Shown: piece by piece, positions 1 to 11,769 of the stretch
Position numbering within the stretch: position 1 is the first letter of the stretch
Layout of the letters: the number at the start of each line of letters is the position of its first letter
Origin: Phaseolus vulgaris
Lineage: Eukaryota > Streptophyta > Magnoliopsida > Fabales > Fabaceae
Assembly: GCF_000499845.2 (NCBI RefSeq)
Contig: NC_023754.2
Location: 9,351,949-9,415,948 of the forward strand
Direction: 5' to 3'
DNA length: 64,000 bases
Notes under the pieces: generated by a model
What the model saw: only the letters and a program-made list of their open reading frames with translations
Told to the model about the DNA's origin: nothing
Databases searched by the model: none
Position numbers and translations under genes: made by a program

Positions 1-63
1 GAGTGTGGTTGTAAATAACAAACAAAGGAAGCATGTAAATTGTTCAGACAGTCACAAAATAAA

Positions 64-1422
64 TTAATTTAAAACACTTAAGCACCATCCATCATCTTCC
101 CTTCCACCATGCTTTTGCATGGATTTATCTGACAAGTCCATGGAGGGATGCAAAATGGTGGCCTGGTCTTTGGCGGCTTCAAACCCAACAATGTAGGAAC
201 TCGCCACATCATCTTGCAAAGCGTCTATGATCTTTGAAAGCTCTTTTTCTCTTTTCTTCGTGTTTTCTATTGCTCTTTGGAGATTAGCCTCTTTTTGAGT
301 TGACTTTTCCTTGAGCTCCTCCATCATCCTTTCTAAGGTTTTTCTTTTTTCGAACCATCGGGTGGAGTCGGCTCGAAGTTGAACGACCTTCTTCTAAAGG
401 CCCTCTATTTGCTTGATTTTCTTCTTTTCATATTTCTCTTTTTCTTTCAACGTACAGTTGGTAAGACACACAAATGTAGTTACTTTTGGTCGAGTAAGTT
501 TTTTGCGTCGTTGCAAAGGCCCTCAATGTCGAGCTTGTCGAGGCGGCCTATGTCATCCTCCATCAGGTATACCAACTTATTGTGAGCCGAAATGTCAAAA
601 TTTGAATCCCACAAACTAGTCTTAGCCGTCGAATTACACCCAATGTGTTCTTGGATGGGTAGGGGTTGGATTTTTGGACCTCTTCCATCAGAGTGAGATT
701 GACCTGAGGGAACAGAGACTTCAATCTTCTTCTTTTTTATAAGACCCGAGGTGGTTTCTTCATCATGCTTGGACTCAATTTGCACCCCACCCGATGCCCC
801 CCTTACTCTCCACTACAGATTCTTTCGCGACCATCATTTTCTTGATCCAAGCCGCCAGGTTGTCCTTGTCGATAGTGGATAACATTTTTTCTGCAGTGAG
901 AAGAAAATATAAGTTCTCATAGTCACTAGCATAGATGAAAATATAAAGTAAGCCGAAAAGATAAATACCCATGTACGCCTTAAGAAGACCATGATCATAC
1001 TCTCTGGTCAGGATAGTCGAGGTATCAAAGACAACATTGAGGCTCTCCAAGGATTCACATATGCCTCGCTCCTTTGCATCCAGGTTTTCGAGACTACGGT
1101 CACTTTGGAAATGAGGTTTTTGCGTCAAATAAAGAGGGAAGTCATCCAACAAGGTCGGATGACTGACAGAGGGACAAACCTTGATAAAACGACGCTTGAA
1201 ATTTTTATACAAGGACTGGAAGAGGGAAAGTAAGCCTCTCCCTGACATGCTATTCAAGGATGACCACAACTGTTTTCCAGAGGTTTTAAATTCAAAGAAA
1301 TAGAGGAATACATTTGTGGTCGGTATGATACTAAAATAAGAGCACCAAATAAAGAAAGCTCGGATGAATCCCAGCTGATTCACAATCCATCTACGAAAAT
1401 GATTCACACATAAATACACCAA
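64..1422 (-). pseudogene. Antisense extra ORF of a Tat-type retrotransposon, plant-transposon-protein-like, degenerate
   Basis: Three coding blocks read leftward. 775-1422 gives a globular block containing SGKQLWSSLNSMSGRGLLSL. 480-785 contains LWDSNFDISAHNKLVYLMED. 64-380 is a charged coiled-coil-like region ending in SYIVGFEAAKDQATILHPSM. A likely intron lies at 968-891 (GT start, CTGCAG end), which joins KAYM to EKML in frame. A TAG near 394 interrupts the coiled-coil block, and a short intron or frameshift is needed around 450-490. I recognise the family from legume retroelements, where it is usually annotated as a putative plant transposon or gag-like protein. Its function is unknown. 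The start codon is uncertain; 1422 is only the first in-frame ATG. Confidence 0.6.
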
Positions 1423-1855
1423 AGGGCTAGGCAGAACAGCTTTAACACGAAAGAATAAAGACTGTAAACCAGAAGTAGCCGACCAATCTCAAATTTGGAA
1501 ACTATAAACAGGCACCAGAAATGAATCTTTAACACAACATAAAAATAGTACGAGGAGGGGATTGCACATACCCGATAACCAACGTGACGGAGGAGGCACT
1601 ATCGTAGGGGGCACGAGTTTTTTTTTTTAAGCAAGGTGCGGAGATAGAAATGACAATGAGGTAAAGGAAGGTTTTTTTAATATAAGGGAGGTGAAGTGGT
1701 AGGAAATAAGGAAATAAAGAATGGCCATCTCATCGAAAGACGCTCCGAAACCCGTGTGTGACGTACCCTCTAACAAAACGTCTTGTCACCAATGATACCT
1801 CTTCATCCATTTGTAGCCTCCTCGCCTCCCTCTGCTCGGCTTGAAGCTAGGGGAC

Positions 1856-2374
1856 TGTGTACCATTCGACATGTTCGACCCATAATCCGAACATGTGGGT
1901 CATAAGCCCATTAGTTAGATCAGTACATGTGGAGCATACCATAGCTCTTTACATCGGCCCACGTACGAAAATGCCCAATAGCTCCAAACAAACATTCATC
2001 TTTGGTAAAATTAACACGACTCAAACAATAAATGTGCATTATAACTATTTTGTTCGTTGTTTGAAACAATAAAAGACCCAATCAAAGACGATACTCTGCA
2101 ACGATATAACCCCAAAATACGAGGGGAAATATTAACAGATTAATTATGTAGTTATCAAACTCCTGACGAGTGCTATAACAAAAGGGCCTTGAGACCTTGA
2201 GCACAAGGTAAGCTGATTCTACGCTATTTACACTACATCATAATATATATGTGCTCTTACTGACTTGATCTTCGGTAATCAACTGGTGGAGCACCTTCCG
2301 TTGGAATCTGTGACAAAGACAGAGAGAGATAACAATTACCGCAACGATCCGACCCAGGTCGGCTAGCCAGAACA
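1856..2374 (+). repeat. 3' LTR of T0
   Basis: It begins TGTGTACC after a polypurine tract (GAAGCTAGGGGAC) and ends in GCCAGAACA. The ending matches the GCAAGAACA terminus of the T1 LTRs. Length is 519 bp. The partner LTR is outside the window, so the TSD cannot be checked; the 5 bases after it are ACATA. Confidence 0.65.
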
Positions 2375-4314
2375 ACATATATTACCTTTTAATTTAAATT
2401 TAATTAAATTTACAAAATATTGTAATTATATTTAGTGAATATAATTGTACTTTTTAACTTAAACATTTCCTTAAAAAAATGTAGTTTGCTATAATTATGT
2501 ATCCTTTCTTTTGTTTGATTCAACCTAAACCCTCCCCAAGTAATTGACTCTTTCACTTGCAACTCTTTCATATGTATCCTCTCTATTATTAATTTATTAA
2601 CTATAACCCCTATGCTATTAAAATATTACACATAACCCCCTGTACCATTAAATCTATTAATATACACCCTTATGCTAATTAAAGCTATTGAACATTTCAA
2701 TATACCTCTTTGTTTTAGAAACTATTCACACAATACTTATTCCTCAATTGACCCACATAAAGACAACATCACAACAACTACACCTTCACAAGTCATTATT
2801 CTGACTCAAATTATCTGCAATGTTTCTCATTGGGTATTTACATAAAACGTATTTATACATATTTGCAGATATTTTAAAAAATAATAAAATTATTTAAAAA
2901 ATAAATTTTCAAAATATAAAGTAAATAAAAAGTAATCTTCAGATAAAATTTAAATAAAATTATATATTAAAATATTATTATAAATGAATTTAGTCTTTCT
3001 AAATTTTTTTAAAGAAATTGCTTTCTAAAACATTAATCTCTTGAAAATTAATTTTAATTTCGTAAAAATAAATAAAAAACATAAATCTATAATTTTTTAT
3101 TAATAAATTTAATTTTGTTATTTAATTTTAAAAATATTTAAATAAAAACCATTAATAATGGATAACAGATATCCACGAATTTAATATTCATACTTACTTT
3201 ATCAACAAATTAGTAATTACCTCCATTTAGTATCTATTGTATATTTTCCTTGCATCGTCACAATTCTTTTGGCATCAGTAGGTGGGATATAAATAATCCC
3301 ACAATTTTCTTTAATTTGTGGATGTTTTGGGTGTTGGTGAAGTTGAAGCTCATGACTTTGTATTCTACAGAAAGAATATAAAATTATATATAAAAATTTG
3401 TCAAAATTTCATAATGTAATAACTGAATAAGTTTGAATAACGAAAGGAAAATATTAACTATATCAGACAATTCTTATTGGAGAAAACAGTTTTGCATTAA
3501 AATACAAAAAAGAAAATATGCAAGATGCAGACCAAGCAGAAAACCAACTTGCAAATAATAAATAATTGCAAAAATTTATTCATGCATGAATATATATACT
3601 TCAGAAGTGAGATTATTAAAACGATAATTAAAAAAAAAACTTATTCAATTTCTTCTCCATTATTAGCTTTTTAGGTGCTGATAAAAAATCTAGCTTTTTA
3701 GGTATAAGACTACGTATGTGACATCATGGATTTGCTATTGAATTTTAAAGTGTATTTTAAACCATTAAAATTTAAGCATATATCGATATATCCTTATTAT
3801 CGAAATATAAAGATATCAATAATTAATTTAGAAGATCAAATCTCAATTTTTTTTATTTATTTGAAAAAAAAGTAGACTCATCTAGGAAAACAGTTTAATA
3901 AATAAGAAAAAAACAGTAAACAATGTAGTGAATTATATAACTTCATGATATTTTTATAATAGAGATACCTAGAAATAAGTTATAAATAGGAAGAATGTTA
4001 ATAATATTTTCTCTTACACTCTACTCTTTCTAACATTCTCTATTGACAATTTTCTTTTGAAAATAACAAATTTTGATAGGTTTTAGTTCTAAATTAAGAA
4101 ATAGTTATTGTTAGTGAAAAAGAAAAAAAAAAGGACTTGAATTGTATTTTTTTGAATTTTTGTGCGGTTAAATATTTTCTCCTGTTTTCAATGTATCTAA
4201 AAACAATTTTTGAAAAAACTTTTAAAATCACAAAATTATGAAATAGTTATTTAGTGAAAAAGAAAAAAAAAACAAGAGAGTTGAATTGTATTTTATGAAA
4301 ACTTGTTTGCAATT
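2375..4314. other. AT-rich intergenic stretch, no gene seen
   Basis: I see no coding region. There are short imperfect repeats of a phrase with CCATTAAATCTATTAATA around 2580-2700 and long A/T runs. Nothing here resembles an exon or a named element. Confidence 0.6.
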
Positions 4315-4674
4315 CACCGTAAGAAAACTATTAAATAAAAACTAATTTTAGATATCAAAATAATTAGTTATTATTTAATTAAATTAAATACCATTTTATA
4401 AACTAAAAAATTTATTGGTATCTAAAGTAATTTCTATTATTAATAAAAATTTATAAAATAGTTTTTAAATTGATATCTAACCATTAGCTACCAAGGTTTT
4501 AACTACTTATTATTTTATATTCTAAATTAGTATCAATTAATCTTCTAGAGACTAGTTTATAATCTAAAATATTAACTAAAATGTTCGTAGCTAATTTATA
4601 TACCAATTTAGAAATTATTTTATAATTTTTTATTAATACTTGAAACCACTTTATATACAAATATTTCTTTAGTG
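4315..4674. mobile_element. Degenerate foldback MITE, CACTA-type ends, copy 1
   Basis: The left end CACCGTAAGAAAACTATTAA aligns with the intact copy at 16485. The right end finishes CTTTAGTG. The interior repeats the same phrases (AAAACTAATTTTAG, ACCAAGGTTTTAACTA, TAGAAATTAT) in both orientations. I see no matching 3-bp TSD, as expected for an old copy. Confidence 0.6.
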
Positions 4675-4799
4675 AGAAAATCATATTTTCAACAGATAAG
4701 TGGAATGATAGGAAAGTAATGGTAGAAGAATTCCTAAGGATGTTCAAGAATTCCATTGATTCCTATTTACTTTTAATACAAGCTCCAAGATGGAAAATA

Positions 4800-5400
4800 A
4801 TAGTATTTTTTTGTGTATTTATGTTACTTAGTTTTCATAATTTTTTTTTTTTTACTTTTTTTGTTTTATTATATTATATTATATTTTAGTTTTTATTTTT
4901 TATTTATAGTTTACGTAGTTTTTCTAATTTATTTTAGTTAGTTCTTTAGAATTATAAGTTGGTGTTTTATTTTTGTTTTACTTTTGTTTTTTATTTATTT
5001 TTATTTTATTTTATTCTTAGTATTTTTATTTTAAGTAAGTTTTAATTTTAATTTTATATTTTTTAGTTTTTATTTTTGAATTTTTTATATTTTTCTTATT
5101 TTGTTAAAAAAAATTAGTTTTATTATTTTATTTTACTTTATTTTTAATTTTTAATTTTTATTTTAAGTAATTTTTTGTTTTTTTTATATATTTCTTATAA
5201 GTTTATTGTTTTGTTTTTCTTTTTTTTTAAATTGTCTCTTTTCGTTTAATTTTTTCTTAAAATTTAGTTATCTTTTTATTTTATTTTCTTTTATTTATTT
5301 ATGTTTTAAAAATATTGTTTCTTATTTTAAATTTTTAGTTTTTTATAAAATTTTATTATTTACGTTTTGTGCTAATCTTTGTTTTAGTTGTTTTATGATA
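4800..5400. other. Strongly T-skewed tract
   Basis: About 600 bp of plus-strand T-rich sequence built from TTTTATTT, TTTAGTTTT and TTAATTTT words, with little C or G. It has no clear repeat period. Similar T-rich spacers occur near the 3' ends of some plant gypsy elements, but no LTR or coding sequence here proves that origin. Short ORFs in it are low-complexity artefacts. Confidence 0.4.
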
Positions 5401-7129
5401 TATGATATTAAGAAAACATGGATCTAAATATCAATGATAGTTAGATTTAAAAATTGAGAAGACAATTTAAAATAATAGAATAGAAGTAAGAAAAGAGAAA
5501 AAAAGTTAAGAAATAATTTTCAACCACATCTATCCCTCACATTAATTAAGATAATTTAATTATAAAGTAACATATTTAAAGAAGGACAATCACTACTTAA
5601 AAAAACACTTGTTAAATTCGATAGAATAGTGAAATTTGAAAACCCATATAACATAAAAAAAACTAGATTAAGTGATAAAATCGATAGATCATCAGAGTTA
5701 ACTATGATAACTATAAAAGACATACATACAAAATGTGATATTTGAAGCACTAACCAACCCAATCTATATGACAAATCATAGAGGATTGGAAAAAGATATT
5801 AGAGAAGAAAACAAAGAAAGTATGAATTTGGTGTAATAGTTTCGTGTGGATCCTTCTTCTTCAAAGTCATTACCGTATGTGTTGTCCTTGAAAGTACACA
5901 AATAGTTGCCGTACAAATCGCCCAAACGCGGAAAATTAAGCACCATATGAAATTCACATGCAAGTATTTTTCTAGTGTGCAAGACTTTGAACATTGTGGC
6001 TCCAGGTTTCTTTCCTCTGTCGTTGTATGCATAGACATGTCAATTCTTCATAACAACAACGAAGAAGAAAGACACATAAATTACGTAGCCATGACAATGA
6101 GAGACTGTCCCACCACCACATGACTAATCTCACGAAACATCCACGAAATTTATTGAGAAAGAGCACTCTACGTTGAATAATGATGCATTGGTATCTATCT
6201 CATTATATTTCATACCTAAATTACAGAAATAAGAGATACACAGAAAAAAAAAATATAGAGATTAACTTACTTTAAGAAATTTCTTTAAAAGCGCGTTACT
6301 ATTTATTTTAATATTTCATATAATATTTATAAATTTTATCTTAAAGAAATGGATTATTAGAAAGAAAATAACTTTTTTTAAAGTTATATGTAAAAAGATG
6401 ATGAATATAAAGTTAAATTATATATGCGTAATATTAGTATGTAATTTCTTATTTATATTAGTAACCTTTTTTACCTTTTTTTTTTTAATTTAATGATTCT
6501 AATATATCACCCTTAATTTGAAAAAAACAATATATCACCCTTAATTTGAAAAAAACAAGATAAAGATAAAGATATTAATTATAAGCTGAAATTTATCTTG
6601 GTAAATGCATGAGACCATTAACTAGGTCTGCTGGATAAAAGTTATTCTACATTATTATTAGTTTGTGCAACATTTTATTTATTAGGACTAATGTTCTATG
6701 GATCATATATATAATTGTTTAAATTGCTGTGAAAAAAAATAAGGTTTAGAATTACTCATATGAGTTTTTGTTAGATAAGTATAGTTTACCTATGTATTAT
6801 TTTTGTTAACATATGAGTTTTGATTTAGTTCTCCTATATTTTTTTAATAATATTTTTTTCATGTGATGACAAATAATTGTTATTATTTGAGGTGTCAGTC
6901 TAACTAAGATGTAAAATTACATAATAATACCTAACATAAAATTTTATATATAAAAAAAAATTTACTCCTTTTCTTCATTTTTTTTTTCCAATATAGGTGG
7001 CAAATATGAGTTAATCACTAGAATTACTACAATAAACAAAATCAAGATGATAAGGAGAGTATGGTGGAAGCGGGGATAATAGTTATCATCTTTATATAAT
7101 CATCGTTACTATTAGTTATTATCTTTATA
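5401..7129. other. AT-rich intergenic stretch, no confident gene
   Basis: The only less AT-biased part is about 5820-6170, where the minus strand has short overlapping ORFs that I cannot place in a family. A perfect short tandem copy of ATATATCACCCTTAATTTGA lies at 6500-6555. Otherwise I see nothing. Confidence 0.5.
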
Positions 7130-7323
7130 TATTATAAAAAATTATTAAATAAAAACTAATTTTAAAAATTAAAAAAAAATTATTATATTATATTGATAAG
7201 TTATATATTATTTTATAAATTAAAAAAATATTATTTCTTAAAGTAAGTTTTATTATTAAAAATATTTATAAACTAATTTTTAAATTTATATCTACCATAA
7301 ATTAGTCATTAATTTAAAATTTC
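7130..7323. mobile_element. Foldback MITE fragment, copy 2
   Basis: AAATTATTAAATAAAAACTAATTTT and following phrases match the left half of the MITE at 16485. The right half is missing and the ends are not preserved. Confidence 0.4.
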
Positions 7324-7851
7324 TTAACCTAAATGTCCTTTGGTTCCTCATCTAGTCTACCTTTATCATCCAATAAATGTCCTTTGGTTCTAGTGTTTGA
7401 TATGATTTGTTGTTTTTTCTGGTTTACATCTTCAAAAAAACTTTCCTATTCTATAATTTTGAGTCTTATTTTAATGTTTTTCATTCCTCTTTTAATCACG
7501 ACTTACCACAAACTTGATAAGTACCATTTTTTCTAGATAAAATCTCCAAAACTCATGCCAGCTTACCATACATTAAAAAATATATCTTATTTCTTTCTAT
7601 CTGGACATTACCTCTTATTTATTTTTCATCACAATTAATTGGAAGCATAATTATCCAGAAACATATAATGACTGAGTTCCACCTTTCACAAAGAAAAGAA
7701 AAATAGACAAAGTTAATATGAAGGATGACAGCTACTTTAAAAGATTAGTGTAACTGCTTCGATGAACAAAATTCATCACCGATGCAACTCTGTTAGGGTG
7801 GTAATACAAACAAATGTTGGAGTTTTCGTATTTTGCTTGAGTTTGGTTTGT

Positions 7852-7950
7852 GTTGGAAATTCCACATGAAAATATTTAATTGGTGAAAATATTTTATTGT
7901 ATATAAGAGGGTGCAAACTTCACTCTATGAATTGATTTTATGATGTTAGA
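7852..7950 (+). repeat. Degenerate TRIM-type LTR
   Basis: TGTTGGAAATTCCACAT, then ATTGTATATAAGAGGGTGCA, then CTTCACTCTATGAATTG correspond in order to the TRIM LTR at 30083-30204. No PBS survives after it. Confidence 0.5.
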
Positions 7951-8725
7951 TAGTTTATTTTTTTTTTTATTTTATATTTTTTGGTTAGTTGTCCTGGCCA
8001 ACTTGTTAATCTTAATCAATATATACTCTAAGAAAAGATTAAATAAGCTGCACACAAGACTTCACTAAGTGAAAGAGAGAGAAAAAGTCAAAATAGAGTT
8101 GGTCTAGTTTATAAATTTTTTTAATTATAAAACTATTTAGATAATAATAATTTTCTAGTATGTAAAATAGTATGTAATTTAATTAATATAAAAATTCCAT
8201 TTTAGATACTATTAAATTATTTTTTGAAATTATCAAATAATTTTCATTTTATTTTAATATGTTTATAATTCTAAATTAATTAAAAATTCACATTTTTCAA
8301 CCTCATTGTTATATAAAATAGGGATACCATTTGACTTTTCTGAAATAAATAATAGAGACTGCCCTTTGATGAATAATATATAGACATTTAACCAAATTAG
8401 ATAATTATCACAAAATGAAATACTTATATAATAAAATCTAAAGTTAATTATACCTTTCTTTAATATTTAACTATTTAATTAATAACTATCACTACATTTC
8501 ATCTCTAAATGGTTTTTCTTAACTTTGGATAACTTCTTCCTATCTCAATCTCAATGGTTGACATCATTATAATAATATTATATATGAGATATTACTTATT
8601 TTTAAGTTTGATAACTTTTTTTAGAATTTTTTATTAAAAAACATTTAGGTGTATTAAGGGAGATGAATGGTAATAGGGATTCTAGAATATGGAAAGTAGA
8701 TTATTTAATGCAGTATATTTTATGA
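7951..8725. other. AT-rich stretch, nothing recognised
   Basis: A/T runs and short ORFs only. No family similarity noticed. Confidence 0.5.
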
Positions 8726-9100
8726 CACTAAAAAAAATTATTAAATAGAAACTAATTTTATAAATAAAAAATAATTAGTTGTTATATTAATTAAATTAGA
8801 GATAATTTTAGACACTAACATATTGATTTTTAACTTAATTTCTATCATTGATAAATAGTTTTTAAACTAATATTTAATTAGCTACGTTTTAACTATAAAT
8901 TATTTAAATTTTAAATTTGGCAACAAATATTTTGGTAGCTAATTAGATACATATTTAGAAACTATTTACTAATTTAGAAACCAAATATTTTTTTAGTCTC
9001 CAAAATGGTCTTTAATTTGGTCACTATAACAACTAATTATTTTTTTATATAAAATTGTAGTGACATGTCTCTAAAATTGATTTTTATTTAATAATTTTTT
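8726..9100. mobile_element. Foldback MITE, copy 3, right end damaged
   Basis: It starts CACTAAAAAAAATTATTAAA and follows the same order of phrases as the intact MITE at 16485, including GGTAGCTAATTAGATAC and TTTTTTTAGTCTCCAAAATG. The right terminal repeat is altered: an internal TGTAGTG at 9056-9062 is followed by more family-like sequence. The end coordinate is approximate. Confidence 0.55.
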
Positions 9101-10059
9101 AATATAAATATAAATTCATAAGAAATATTCTTAAAACAAATTTATCCAACCCTGTAATATACTAAAGTATTTTTTAAATTTTATATTATTTTACATACAA
9201 TAAATGTTATAACCGATTATTTATCAATATTATTATCTATAAGTCTCTTTTTTAAACATTGTCTATATAATCATTTAGACAGAACTACACTGATAATAAA
9301 TTCAAATAGTTTACTTGGAAAATGCTTAATATCTTACATAAGAAATGAAAAATTAGTTTGAAAAAAAACTTGTATTAGTATATAATTTAAAATAAACTTT
9401 TATATTTTTATATTTGATCATAAAATGACTCATAAATTTATTAAAGTTGAATATCAGTTACAGTGCACGAAATATATATATATATATAATATATATATAA
9501 AATAAATTTATTCTCTATTCATTAACTCTTATACCAATATTCTCCTATAAAAAACACTCCAAGTAAAATACTTTTTATTTTATTGTCATTGTTCAAGTTC
9601 CAAAAAACTAGAAAATTCCATGATTACGTATAGATCATGAATTATCTTCTAGTTGTAGCCAAACCTACTTGATGTGGCATGTCTATGACAATCATAATAC
9701 TTAAATGTTAAAAATAGATTCATTATTGGACACCACTAGTATAATACAACATAAATACATTAATACCATCGATTTCACATCAGAGGCTCTAATAGGCATA
9801 AGGTTAGAACACTTTTAGAATGTTTTATATTTATTAAATTTTATTGTTGATAAAAAAAATATGATTACAATAATACAATGTATATAACATTATATGGAAT
9901 TAACCTATATAACATAAATCTTAAACCTAAAGTGTGAATCTTTACTTAAAAAATGAGAATGAGTTGATGCTAATTTTTCTTTATGATTTTCTTATATGGT
10001 TAAAAATTTAAAATATAATGTTTGACGTGTTTAACTACACATGTATAATAGGTAGGTTA
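9101..10059. other. AT-rich stretch, nothing recognised
   Basis: It includes a short (TA)n run near 9474-9500. No coding signal. Confidence 0.5.
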
Positions 10060-10173
10060 AGCTTATGTGGAAGGTGGGTAGAATGGATAAAAAGTTGTCT
10101 TGACTTCACTTCTATATCGATTTTGGTAAATGGGAGTTCAACGGTGGAATTCAAATCTCAAAATGGGTTGAGA
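10060..10173 (+). pseudogene. LINE reverse transcriptase fragment, left of CACTA insertion
   Basis: The plus frame reads WIKSCLDFTSISILVNGSST and ends at NGLR. This is the stretch that precedes the RQGDPL-type motif in plant L1-like LINE reverse transcriptases. The frame stops abruptly at the CACTA element at 10174 and resumes at 11770. The 5' part of the LINE is absent, as is usual for 5'-truncated copies. Confidence 0.75.
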
Positions 10174-10227
10174 CACTAAAAAAAAAAGTTTTAACAGAGA
10201 CTATTTAACGGAAGTTAATATAATCCT

Positions 10228-10615
10228 AAGAATTGATTTAATTAACGAAATTTTTTTAACATTCGTTAAGTTCCAAAGGTTATTCTAAAACCTTAGCAAA
10301 ATAACGAAGATTTTTTTAACCTTTGTTAAATTCTTAAGGTTTATTTCAAAATCTCGACAAAATAACAAAGGTATTTTTAACATTCGTTAAATTCCAAAGG
10401 TTTATTCTAAAACCTCAGCAAAATAACGGAGGTTTGTTTAACCTTCGTTAAATTCCAAAGATTTATTATAAAATCTCAGAAAAATAACGGAGTTTTTTTT
10501 TAACTTTCAGTAAATTCCTAAGGTTTATTCTAAAACCTCAACAAAATAATGGAGGTTTTTTAACCTTCGTTAAACTCCAAAGATTTATTGTAAAACCTCA
10601 ATAAAACACTACAAT
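10228..10615 (+). repeat. 61-bp subterminal tandem array of the CACTA element
   Basis: About six degenerate units built on AAAATAACGGAGGTTT, AACCTTCGTTAAATTCC and TTTATTCTAAAACCTC. Unit starts near 10298 and 10359 give the 61-bp period. Each unit holds a gapped inverted pair, AGGTTT/AAACCT and AACGGAGG/CCTTCGTT, so the array could bind a dimeric protein or fold into hairpins. Confidence 0.7.
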
Positions 10616-11490
10616 TTTTTCAAACTTTAATAAATAAATAAAATTAAATCTATTTATAAATAAATAATTAAAACTATATAGTTTTAATATATTTTATAAC
10701 TAAATTCTCTAAAATTTTGAAAGTGTAACTTTACCCTACAAAAAAGTTTTCTAAAGTTTCATAAATTTATTTTAAAACCTCACTAAAATAACCTTGGATA
10801 ATAAGAATTTCAACAACTAATCTTGGATAATAAGTATTTCAACATTATTTGCATATTTCTTATAATTGATAGTAGTTGGTTTATATAATTCCTAGTTTTT
10901 TTGTTAGAAGCTCATACTTCAAAAAACTTGACTTATTTTGTTTTAGCTTTTGTTGTACGTATATTTTATGTGCAATTTTAGTTTTAGTTATAATTGTTAA
11001 TATTTAATTCTCATAATTTTGAAATATTTTAAATTGAGGCCTTTATTTTAAATTGCATCCAATAATTAATTCACCGTGAAAGTGAGAAGTGATAAAGTTA
11101 ATTTCTCCTCGCAATATGTTCTTGCAATCTTTGAAGTCCTCAAAGCCAATAACACATAAAGCTTTGAAACCCACATCTGATAGATAATGCAATTATTTAG
11201 GATATATAAAGTAGTGATAAACACTAGTTTTGTCGAGTAAGGTGATAGAAAAAACAATGATAATGCCTTATTTAGTGTTTATTCTCCTTAGATATAATAA
11301 ACATAAGTGTGGTTGAATTGTGATTCATTGCTAGGACTGTTGTCGGCGGGCATTGAACCTATGTCGGAGAGTAGTGTATCTACGGTGAAAGAGAGAAGTT
11401 AGGAGGATCATTAGAGATGGTGGAAAATGGGGTTGAATGTTATTTCAAACAACAAGTCATTTTACAGAAATTTTGATACCCATGCGAGGG

Positions 11491-11611
11491 TTCTGAAACC
11501 CATGGTATTTAACAGAGGTTTTTAAACCCACAATATTTTACGGAGGTTTTGAAACCCATGGTATTTTGCGAAGGTTCTTAAACCCATGATATTTAACAGG
11601 GGTTCTGAAAG
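11491..11611 (+). repeat. 28-bp subterminal tandem array of the CACTA element
   Basis: Four consecutive units start AACCCATGGTATTT or a close variant and end GGAGGTTTTGA. The GGAGGTTTT part recurs from the 61-bp array at the other end. Confidence 0.65.
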
Positions 11612-11769
11612 ACTTTTTCTGAGGTTTAAAAAAATCCTCAGGAACACGTTCCCCATAGATGGTTTAGCGAGGGAAACTGCAACTCTGGGTAAATGACTTA
11701 ATAGAGTTTTTAACCCTGGATAATGTAAAAATAAACCCTCATTAAAACCATTTTTTTCTTGTAGTGAGA

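Larger units (their letters stand above)
1..2374 (+). mobile_element. 3' part of a Tat-lineage Ty3/gypsy LTR retrotransposon (T0)
   Basis: The element enters from the left edge, so its 5' LTR, gag and pol lie outside the window. What remains is an antisense protein-coding stretch (64-1422), a spacer with a polypurine tract just before 1856, and a 3' LTR (1856-2374). The LTR and tract give a plus orientation, while the ORF runs minus. Extra antisense ORFs downstream of pol are known in plant Tat-lineage elements. The closely similar C-terminal block in T1 (41689-41930) supports common origin. Stop codons in the ORF indicate an inactive copy. Confidence 0.75.
10174..11766. mobile_element. Non-autonomous CACTA element (1593 bp) inserted in a LINE
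   Basis: The ends are CACTAAAAAAAAAAG and TTCTTGTAGTG, flanked by perfect 3-bp duplications AGA (10171-10173 and 11767-11769), the size made by CACTA transposases. The left subterminal region is a 61-bp tandem array and the right one a 28-bp tandem array, typical of CACTA subterminal repeats. No transposase is encoded; the interior (about 10620-11450) has only short ORFs. Removing the element plus one AGA restores the LINE frame exactly. Confidence 0.85.

Noticed and set aside
1620..1850. Possible promoter or 5' UTR for the antisense ORF of T0
   Set aside because: No TATA box or start element could be singled out on the minus strand.
5206..5427. 73-residue hydrophobic Phe/Leu-rich ORF
   Set aside because: Product of the T-rich tract (TTT, TTA codons).
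5776..6166. Overlapping minus-strand ORFs that look slightly gene-like (YGNYLCTFKDN, DFEEEGSTRNYY)
   Set aside because: No family recognised, no splice model, and frames overlap. It could be an exon relic but I cannot support it.
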